In this document: positions 50,579-64,000 of the stretch, piece by piece
How positions within the stretch are numbered: position 1 is the first letter of the stretch
Layout of the letters: every line of letters begins with the position of its first letter
Origin: Rostratula benghalensis
Taxonomy: Eukaryota > Chordata > Aves > Charadriiformes > Rostratulidae
Length of the DNA stretch: 64,000 bases
Direction: 5' to 3'
NCBI GenBank assembly: GCA_013399305.1
Contig: VXAI01000068.1
Span: 418,331 to 482,330, forward strand
Made by a program: the position numbers and the translations under genes
Notes under the pieces: model-generated
The model's input: the letters and a program-made list of their open reading frames with translations, nothing else
The model's database searches: none
What the model was told of the DNA's origin: nothing

Positions 50579-51142
50579 TCACAGAATCATAGAAACACAA
50601 GGTTGGAAAGGAACTACAAGATGATCTTGTTCAACTGTTCGCCTATGACCAATGCTACCCACTAAGCTACCAAATCATGTCTCATAGCACCTTGACCAGA
50701 CAATTCTTGAACACCACCAGGGACGGTGACTAAACCACCTCCCTGCCCAAGCCATTCTAGTGCCTGACCGCTCTTTGGGAGAAAAAGATTTTCCTGATGT
50801 CTAATCTGAGTCTCCCCTGGTGCAACCTGTGGCCATACCTTCGAGTCCTATCACTAGTTGTCTGGGAGAAGAGGCCAACCCTCTCCTCTTCAAGAAGTTG
50901 TAGAGTGCAATGAGGTCTCCTCTGAGCCTCCTCTTCTCCAGACTAAGCAATCCCAGCTCCTTCATCTCTTCCTCATAAGACTTGTGCTCCAGACTCCACC
51001 AGTTTCGTTGCCCTTCTCTGGACACACTCCAAGGCCTTGAGTCTTTCTTGTAGTGAGGGGCCCAAAACTGAAGACAGTACTCAAGGTGCAGCCTCACCAG
51101 AGCTGAGTACGGGGGAAAGATCACCTCCCTGCTCCTGCTGGT
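50579..51142 (-). mobile_element. CR1 LINE fragment (ORF2 C-terminus and 3' UTR)
   Basis: About 560 bases of reversed CR1, the longest copy here. The low-coordinate end has the CR1 3' terminus (ATCACAGAATCATAGAA, then GGTTGGAAAGGAACTACAAG). The minus-strand frame at 50801-51124 encodes the conserved C-terminal end of CR1 ORF2: [20 protein letters not shown], then [20 protein letters not shown]. The frame is disrupted relative to a normal element (ALVR... is followed by a short divergent segment). Truncated at its 5' end near 51142. Confidence 0.95.
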
Positions 51143-51500
51143 ACCCTTTTCCTTCTCTGCCTGGCTAGCAGCCGAGCACCAGAGGAGGGTCTGTTCCTTC
51201 CTGGTGAATGTGACATTGTGGATCAGCAGCTCTGAAAAAGTCTAAAATTTCTATCAACTGAGAAGGGAGAAAAAACCATCTTAAACCATCTCCCTGATAA
51301 GCCATCCATGTGAGCTGTCTTTCATTGCAGGAAAAATGCAAATTACAATTAGCTTTAGAGAGTGGCTGACATGCTAGTTGATGACTAATTTACAGTGGGA
51401 AACAAGAAGCTGCCTCATAACACTTTTGGGGATTGCTTTTGGTTTTCCTAACTCATTTCAAAGCTTATATTCATGCAAGGAAGACTTTTTATAAATTATT

Positions 51501-51501
51501 N
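51501..51501. other. Ambiguous base N
   Basis: Single unknown base in intron n-o. Confidence 0.97.
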
Positions 51502-53073
51502 GTGCAGTCTTCTGGTTTTGGTGTTTTTTTTTCTTTCTCATTGGTAGAAGTTTGAGGTAATGTATTCATTAACCAAAGCACAACACTGGAGAGAAGCACA
51601 GTTGAAGAGGTTAGAAACTAAAGATAAGAGAGGAGGAAAAATAAAAAATAAAAAGGGGGAGGAAATCCAAATGAAAGCAAGGGAGAAAAAGGGAAAAGTA
51701 TTTAGATGAGGTGCTCTCAGGGAGCTGATTTTCTTCCCAGCTTTGTAAACAGTGGCACTGAGACATTTTGCCAGTGTCTTTCACACAAAAGGAAGCGGCA
51801 TTGTGAAAAAACGCTGCTTCTGTTTTGAACTTTAGGCACCAGTGTCTATAGGAGCCAAAATTCTTTTCATTGCTAACATAAAGTGTCAGACCCTGTGATG
51901 TATTGTAAGGCTTTTTACAGTCTGAATCATTTAAAGGTGTTTCAGTGTGTGCTACTATTCTTTCTAACTAAATGGGTCCAATTTAACTGTCAAAAAGGCA
52001 TTTATGTTCCCATTTCTCTTACAGAGCATTAAATTCGGTATATTGTATGAATTCCTTTAGTTTTGGAGCCTTCTTATCCAGGAAAGAAATCTGTAATCTG
52101 TTAAAAATAAATAATATTGTTGCTTTTCATTTCATAACTATAATTAATCTAATTCTTTTATGTATGTTGGGATATAGGTCCAGTGATTTTCGCTTTGTGA
52201 AGGAGGGAAAGTGAGAGGCTATTCTTAAGTAGTAAAAATTAGAATCTTTTATTACAACTGCTGCCTTGTGAGTGAAAAACAGTGTCTGGTTTATCACTGT
52301 ACTTTGTTTCTAGATGTGGCTGCATGTTATAATTAATGGACAAAGTTTATGATCTATTCACTAAGTAACTGTTACTACAGATGGATAAAGTTTACTAACT
52401 TTATATCAAGGAGTTGATATTCTAGAAATATGCATTTCTGCACATTTCATTCTTTGTTTAGCTGTTGGTGCTTTGAAACTCTGACAAGTATTCATGATGG
52501 GAGCTGGAGTCTTTCAGTCTAACATGTCCTGAGCATTCCTTGCCTCAGTATTCAGGAAAGGTGCTCCTGCCTGTTAAACTTGAGATAATTCATGAAGAAT
52601 TAATATTGTTTGCGACCGCCTCAACTTTCCACGTTGCCCTTCAATTTTTATTGATGTAAATATCTGCTGAAGTCAATTTTTACATCAGCAGCTGTGGTTT
52701 GGTTGCATAAAATGCAAAACTGTATTTGATGAATTGTCAGGAAAAAGCTACACAGAGGAACATCTCTTGACGTTTCTCTTTTGTTTTATTCTAACATGAT
52801 CCGGCAAATATTGATAGGTTATTAGGCTATTCTGCCAATAATGTTTCTAATATCTCTATACAGTCTGGTTTTACTTCAACAACAACAAGATTCTATGTGT
52901 TTATTATAAGACATATTTAGCTTTCAGGTAGATGCTCTAATGGTATAATTCTAGCAAAATTTACATGTGCTGTAACAAAAAGTAATATTCTTAGGCTAAA
53001 TATGATAATGAAATAATTGCTTACTATGATTCAGAGTTGCCTATGCAACTTTATTGAAGATATCTCTTAGAAT

Positions 53074-53118
53074 AGAATGTATATATATTCTATATATTTT
53101 TAATAGATATATATATAA
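53074..53118. repeat. AT-rich tract with hairpin potential
   Basis: AGAATGTATATATATTCTAT, then TAATAGATATATATATAAG. The first block is close to self-complementary (ATAGAATGTATATATATTCTAT). Confidence 0.82.
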
Positions 53119-56100
53119 GATGGCTTTGTTCTACATGTGACTGATAGAAGCAATTAAGAAATTAAATCACCCTATAGTTTTTGAGACAAGTGGAACTCAT
53201 CTTCCTTTTTTTTTTTTTTCAATTACAGATTATTATTGTCTTAGAATTTTTGTTAGGCAGAAAGACATCCTGCTTTATGGCTACTTGAAGAGCAAACAAG
53301 AGGAGCAGAGAATTGATTAAGTTTCAAATTGTGCAGTCAGTTCGACACATTAACTATAAACCCCTTTCTTCAGGTGCTTTATTGCTAGTGAAGCAATATT
53401 CTTTTCACTTCAGACGTGATGGTGATCACCTGTTATCACCATAATCTTAAACAAAAGAGAGTGACAGAAAGCGATATCATGGTAAACGGTGAAAATCAAC
53501 CCATGGAATGAATAAAGATCAAGCAGGTGTTTCATGTAATGAACATTACAGCCTTCTCCTCTCCAAAGCTCTGATAACAAAGTGCTGTTTATGCTCAACT
53601 TTACTACTTTGATGGTGTTTCAGTATTAAAATAATTATGATGTTGACAGTTGTTCTTGCTTTACAACTTTGCTAAAGAAAGGAGTGTGTAAGAATATGAA
53701 ATTAAAAGAAAAAGGTAACTTAACCGAGGCAAACTGAGAAAGTCTTGACTCTAAGCCTTCTAGAGAATTTGAAAATTAGAAGATAGAGGATAAAAAATCT
53801 AGGACATTGAGAAATAGTAAATACATTGCATCGTATATACATTAGTTGGCAAGAACTATTGGGTAATTTAAATTTATGTCCTTTAGTGTTTTTATTTTGT
53901 ATTTACAGTAATGAGGGAAGTCTAATCTGAATTCTTCAGTTATTGATTTGTTGCTTGTCTGTTTCCTGGGAAAGTCAGATGAAGATCAGCATGACAATAT
54001 TTATAGGCTGCATCTCATCTGTGGGATGCAATCCATCTTCGTTAAGTTCAGTAAAAGTGATAGATAGCATTTGGCAACGTAATGATGTGATCACTCTACC
54101 ATTGCCTTTGTAAATCATAAGCTGTTGCTTTCTCTTGTGTAGATATTTAATCAGTTATACACCCCATTACTGATTTAATTCAGAATGTCAGTGGCAGGTG
54201 AATAATGTGAGTATTTGTATATTAATATCATATTGTATTAATGTTCCTTTCATTTAAGTATGCTATTCATGTGAAAATCATAAACTGTTCCTTCATGGCT
54301 AGAATAAATTTAATCAGTGCTGTAGGCATCTAATGCCATCAGTGTTTTAATTCAATATGTCAGTGAAACAAATGTGTTTCTTTTCATTTCCAGTTTCTTT
54401 ATGCTTTACTAATTCAGAATATTATATGATGCTGTGAAAATATGAAGCTGAGAGTAAACAAATTGCTAATTTTCATCCTGTCAATGTATTTGGGGACTGA
54501 ATCTCCCAATTGTAGCACCAGATAGGATGAGTACGTATTTCTGATATATTTTGAAGTAGCTGAATATTTGATGAGAAATTGGAAAAAAAATGCTCTAGAA
54601 CATTCCTTAAGAATGTGTGAAAGTGTAAACTAAAATCAATGGAAATTAGTAAGGATACAATACTAGAATGCATTTGTTTTGGAATCCTCTCCAGTGCCCT
54701 GTCTTTGGCAATATGAAGTTGCTAGAAGTTTTACCTTTGATGAACAATCTGAAAGTGGCTAGAGGACCATTTCCAGGTCCATTTCTGTCTTCAGTTGCTA
54801 CCTATATTAATGTTGATAAAAGGATTTATATGAATTCTGGGATTCTTCACTAACCTCTAAAACCATTTACTTTAACCTAGAAACAATATAAACTAACAAA
54901 AATACTGTATTAGCATTGACAACTTATTTACTGAAGATTTGTTGTATAGTGTACTATTGGTACTTCATCCAGCTCATGCTACGTGTCAATATGAACCTAC
55001 TTAGTTGTATTTTCCATTCTAAGAATGTATCTAATCTTGGATCATTTTATCATCTACTCTTTAGGTCTTATGCCATTGACTTTAAAACCACCTTACTCAC
55101 AGATTTCTAAAAGTATTAAATGATTCTATTCTGTATTGATGGAGTTCTCAATGACTTAAGTAAGGAACTTGATAAAACTAAAAGTTTATTGGCAAATAAA
55201 AGTGTTCTTGATATAAATCTGTCAGAATTTATACTTTTCGGGGAGCTAAGTAAGTGCACTTGGTATGTGTTTGCAGCAAAGAGTTTTATACTTATTTGGG
55301 GGGTTTATTGTCTTATATCAACAATTTAATTTCTCTAAAAGACTTTTCAGAGTAAAGAACTATGCAGTTTTTTGTTTGTGGTGTTTATGAAACCATTATC
55401 ATCCACAGGCTTGTCACTAGATTCTTTTGATAATTTCACATTTAATTTGCTCAAAGATGTCATAATCTAATAATAAGCCCTTCTTCTTTAAAAAGCGTAT
55501 ATTCATCAAGCATTTCCTGAAGTTTTATTTATGATAAAACATTTCCCTAATTGGATATCAGATAATTGATTTCAGCCAGCTTTCACAGGCTGATTCTGTT
55601 GCTGGATTATTTTTTACTTTTTTTTTTTTTTTCCATTTAACTCAGAGTCTTAATCATTGAAATTTCCCTAAAGGTAGAGATTTCTGGGTTTTATCTTAGC
55701 TTCTTTATTTACTTTTAAAGTTGTTCCTGCCTTCCTCTTTTAAATAAAATGTTTTTTTGATTGCTTTGTTTCAATTCTTCTCCACTCAGAACATATGTAT
55801 ATATGATAAGGTTTTCCAAAACTGTACTTTTTAGGTATTTTATGAAAACAAGAGGAAGCTGCATTTTTCATCTCTCTGCTAAATGTTTACTTGTCTCCAT
55901 ATATAGCACAACTTCCCATGAAACTCTTTTCTCACAGTTTAGAAATTACCATCTTATATAGTAACTTTGAACTAAACCCACCTTCTGTCACAACCAGCAG
56001 ACCTTGATATGGAGATGGAGTTGCAGTATGATGTGTTAATCCAGTTCAGGAATGTGAAGATGCATGTTCTGATTCCTGTAGAGAAAAAAAAGAGTTCTTA

Positions 56101-56620
56101 AGTACAAGTTTACAAGTAAACCTACATCTTGTATTTGAAGGGCACTTTCATCATTCCAGTTGTGTTCTAGTTCATCACATCTAGCTGTGGCAGGAACAAG
56201 ATCGTTATTTTCTGTCTACTACAGAAGAGTTTTAGGCTACGTTGTATAAACAGTTTGCTGTGGAATTTCTTGACAGATTCAGACAAGGTACAAAACTAAA
56301 GTTGATAGAAATTCAAGTGGCTGCATGAGGAAAATGCTTGGGGTTTTTTTTGGATAGTCATCTTTCAAAAGAAGAGCAGGATTTACAGCAGATATTAGTT
56401 AATTCCCCACGTCTTGAGGGCTGTGTCTTTAACCACATGACAAAGACCTGATTACATTTTTGTAAAAACTTTAATAATAAAGATGAGGAAGCACTCAACA
56501 TTCACAGAGATGAAAGATGAAAATAGTGCAATAAATACTCTGATGGTTGGTTCATTACAAGCAAAGTGCAGAATTGGTCAGAAAATGTCAATGCCAGTGT
56601 TGTGAATTTTTTTAATAAAA

Positions 56621-56722
56621 TCACAGAAGGAAGAATCCCTGTGTTGGAATGGATCCACAAGGATCATCAAGACCAACTCCTGTCTCCACACAGGGAAACT
56701 TAAGAGTTAAATCATATATCTA
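56621..56722 (-). mobile_element. CR1 LINE fragment (3' end, diverged)
   Basis: Reads AATCACAGAAGGAAGAATCC, GGATCCACAAGGATCATCAA and GACCAACTCCTGTCTCCACA. This is the reversed 3' end of a CR1 subfamily with the 'gatcatcgagtccaactcctg' type of terminus. Boundary on the right is approximate. Confidence 0.8.
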
Positions 56723-57202
56723 AGAGGGTTTTCCAAATTGTATCTAAGAGTGCTGAGTTTAGTTTAGAGAATTGTAAGCAGTGGTAAACTGGGATTCAGC
56801 ATAAAATTTTAATGTAAATTAGTAGATTAAGTTAAATGTGCATTCCTGGCTCTTTATTTTAACATTGATCACACTTCCTAAGTTTTCTCTTAATTTCATA
56901 ATTAGTAGAAGATTTGCAAGAGGTGTCCGAGAAGTATATAAGAGCCTGTATCTAAACTGTACAGATTTCTGCCCTGGGAATATTCCATGGGCCCAGAGCA
57001 GGGAGTTGGGTGGTTCATGTACATGGTGCTTGGCCTGGGTACCCCTAGGATGACTTAGGCTGTCTGGGTTTCCTTCGAATCCTGTGTTGTGTTTCTCTGG
57101 CTTTCAGATATTATCATTATTGTTTAGGATCTCTTCTGGTTTATGCTACCCAAAATTGTGTGCTAGCCGTATGTCATTCCTAAGAGTGATATTTTGATGT
57201 TA

Positions 57203-57308
57203 TAGAATGGTTTGGGTTGGAAGGCACCTTGAAAATCACATAGTTCCAACCTCACTGTTTTGGGCAGGGACACCTTGCACTAGACCAGATTGCTCAAAGC
57301 CCCATCCA
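57203..57308 (-). mobile_element. CR1 LINE fragment (3' end)
   Basis: Reads ATAGAATGGTTTGGGTTGGA, AGGCACCTTGAAAATCACAT and then ACACCTTGCACTAGACCAGA. It is the well-known reversed CR1 3' UTR, truncated after CCCCATCCAG. It lies about 130 bp before a GT-rich tract. Confidence 0.92.
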
Positions 57309-57442
57309 GCTTTTCTGCATGTCCTGAGCTGTGGTGTGAGAAAGTTAAAGTGTCTTTGAAGTGTAGAGATTTTAGTAGCTGAGAGGTCTGTGTAGGCAAA
57401 AGGAGCAAAACCTGAATGGGGTCTTGCTTATATTGCCCAGAG

Positions 57443-57520
57443 TTGTTTGTTGGGTTTTTTTGTTTGGGTTTTTTTTTTTTTTGGTTGGTTGGTTTTATTT
57501 TGTTTGTTTGTTTGCTTTTT
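57443..57520 (+). repeat. GT-rich low-complexity tract
   Basis: GTTTGTTGGGTTTTTTTGTTT, then T14, GGTTGGTTGGTTTT and TTTGTTTGTTTG. The 142-codon minus-strand frame across it (57280-57708) is Lys/Asn/Pro low complexity plus CR1 and not a gene. Confidence 0.82.
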
Positions 57521-59338
57521 GTCAGAAAGAGTAAGCATATTTTTGCCAGAATGCCTGAGTTACATCTCAGAATTAGTTGTTTCATTCCAGATGGTTGCCC
57601 CGTTATAAAGTACAAGCGGGGTGGGTGCTTAGGGGTGCAAGACAAGGATACAACTGACTTTTTCAGTTCATAGTACAGACAGACATACCCAGAGACTGCA
57701 GAAACCACAGCTGATAAAAAGACTGCATTCAGGCATGTTCTACCTGATTTTCAAATACTTGAGTAGGTGTTTTACACAGCTCTGTCAGGATATTTGAACA
57801 AACCACTTCACTTTTATTTTAGATGGTGATTTCTGAAGCAAGAAATAAAACCTTTGCTATATCTCAGTAAGTTTTGGTTGCTTCACATTCAAAATGAATT
57901 AATAAGACAACTAAATGGTCTATTTAAAGAAAGAATACTTGTAACTCCTTCACCTTTTTGACAACCAGAATTCTTATCTAAAGAGTTGTCTTTGCAACGG
58001 TCAGTAGAATTTTTTGAAATTTCATGTCTGCTGCAATGATACTTTGAAGTTAAACTCAGTCACTTTTATGAGTTGCTTTTAAGTGAGCTGAATATTTATT
58101 TTTTTTTCATAAATTCTTTGCACGTAGGAAAACCCATTTTACGTGATCACATCCCTTTAAGGAGCGTCATCTCATTTATTTTTTCTGTTCCTTCTTCTTT
58201 AAGTCAAGTCACTGAGGCTTCTCTACAGATACATCATGAAAATGTACTCAGAAGGTCTCCAAATGCTGTAGATAGAGAAATATGAAACCCTGATAAATAA
58301 TTGTCTCATTGTTTTGACATATTTGCCTTGGTTTTGATTTAGTATTAGCACTTTGTGTGATCAAACATCTGTGTATATGAATTGCATGCTAAAAGTTACA
58401 TTTTCAAGCAAGCCAAATGGAAATTGTAATAGCTACTGTAGTGTAATCCTTATTATATTTCTAGATTTTGCCTTCTGTAGTTCATTAATAAGCTGTATGA
58501 ACCTTCTGGTCTAAAATTACTTGTTTCTAACAAAATAATAAGTGAAGTAATCAACGTACATTTCTGTAGTAATTCAGAAATAATGGTAGGAAATAATTAC
58601 TCCTATTTCTCACAGTCTGTCACTTTTATATATTGAAACCAGATGCAATTTATCTTTTCTGGACATTAAATATATGCTTTAGCTGCTTATTAATATTTAC
58701 TTTTGTTACTAGCTCACCGTTTTTTATGTAGAATGAAAGAGTGTGATATTGTAGCTTATTAAAATGATGTATTGATGCTTAGACCTTCAGAGTTTGTCTT
58801 TTTTCCGTATTTTTCAGGTGTTAAAAAAACCCCTATACTGTTAATAACAGGACACCTTGATCCCTATTAATGCAATTTGTATCTGTGTTAGAAATACATC
58901 AAAAGATAGTGCTAAATAATACAAGTAATTAGAGAAAACATGCCCCGAGACTTAGCTTACATGATGCTTGAAGTTGTGACTAAATCATTGCTGTCTGGAA
59001 TAAATGTTTATTATTTCTAATGTATTATCTGGGGACACTGTAGTAAAAATATTAATTTAATGAGTGTTAGCGTTGACAAACATTATACAGGGATATTAAT
59101 AGTGATGTTGTTCTCTGAGGGTTCTATTTCTTTATTTATTTAACTCTATGAAATAAACAACAAGGCTTTGATTCCAATGAGAACATAAACAGGTGAAACG
59201 ATGAAGGAGTTGACAGCCAATAGGATGAATTACGCCACGATTATTCTGCAGGATCAACTTCAGTGAAAAAAAAGTAAAAAAAAAAAGTGCCTTGTTAGAA
59301 GGAGTTTTATTTTGCTCTGTCTGTGACCATTCTTCCAG

Positions 59339-59528
59339 ATGTTGGGTCAGTGGAGGGACTTGCTTATCATCGAGCTTGGGACACTCTCTATTGGACCAGT
59401 TCAACCACCTCCTCAATCACGAGACACACTGTTGACCAGAGACGTCGAGGAGCTTTCAACCGGGAAGCAGTAATAACAATGTCTGAGGATGATCACCCAC
59501 ACGTCTTAGCTCTAGACGAATGTCAAAA
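59339..59528 (+). CDS. LRP1B: LRP1B exon o: third propeller
   Basis: 190 bp, phase 1 in and phase 2 out. It encodes [19 protein letters not shown], then [15 protein letters not shown], then [17 protein letters not shown], and ends [13 protein letters not shown] is the blade signature, and the sequence around it is nearly identical in LRP1 and LRP1B. A small change is [11 protein letters not shown] where I recall DQTRPGAFDRE in human. The acceptor is TTCTTCCAG and the donor is AA|GTATGT at 59529. AA joins C of exon p to give Asn (ECQNLMFW). Confidence 0.97.

Positions 59529-64000
<4,472 letters not shown>

Noticed and set aside
50801..51124. 107-codon minus-strand ORF as a host gene
   Set aside because: It is the C-terminal remnant of CR1 ORF2 and is truncated.
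57280..57708. 142-codon minus-strand ORF
   Set aside because: Built from the complement of a GT-rich low-complexity tract (Lys/Asn/Pro-rich) plus a CR1 fragment.

Overview
The window is intronic and exonic DNA of one large vertebrate gene on the + strand. Sixteen consecutive internal coding exons (1184 to 61135) join in a single open frame: 2,615 coding bases, 871 complete codons plus the last two bases of a split codon. The product is a stretch of a giant low-density-lipoprotein-receptor-related protein. I identify it as LRP1B rather than its paralogue LRP1 from remembered protein similarity and from the long introns. The organism is most likely a bird: the recognisable interspersed repeats are CR1 (chicken repeat 1) LINE fragments and LTR fragments resembling avian endogenous retrovirus LTRs, with no Alu, L1 or B-type SINEs. 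The species cannot be named from sequence reading alone.

Layout: 1-1183 is intron or upstream flank. Exon a (1184-1315) is an EGF-like module. Exons b to f (2485-25202) encode one complete YWTD beta-propeller. Exon g (27312-27437) is a second EGF-like module. Exons h to m (28483-41928) encode a second propeller. Exon n (44718-45089) carries a third EGF-like module fused to the start of a third propeller, continued by exons o and p (59339-61135). The last blade, and the EGF and LDL-receptor class A cluster expected after it, lie beyond 64000. By comparison with LRP1/LRP1B this is the extracellular propeller/EGF region before the next ligand-binding cluster. In the family, YWTD propellers with EGF modules support acid-dependent ligand release in endosomes and receptor folding.

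Introns are strongly bimodal: 154, 291, 303 and 411 bp against 5-14 kb. The long introns hold seven CR1 fragments, three LTR fragments, a roughly 10-copy, about 56-bp minisatellite (47898-48446), GT-rich low-complexity tracts, AT/CA microsatellites, and at least one stretch (about 17260-18000) that looks like a conserved non-coding element. There is no bacterial-type operon, CRISPR array or mobile defence system. The items most worth checking are the minisatellite, the candidate conserved element, two rare GTT splice donors, and two unexplained short ORFs inside introns.
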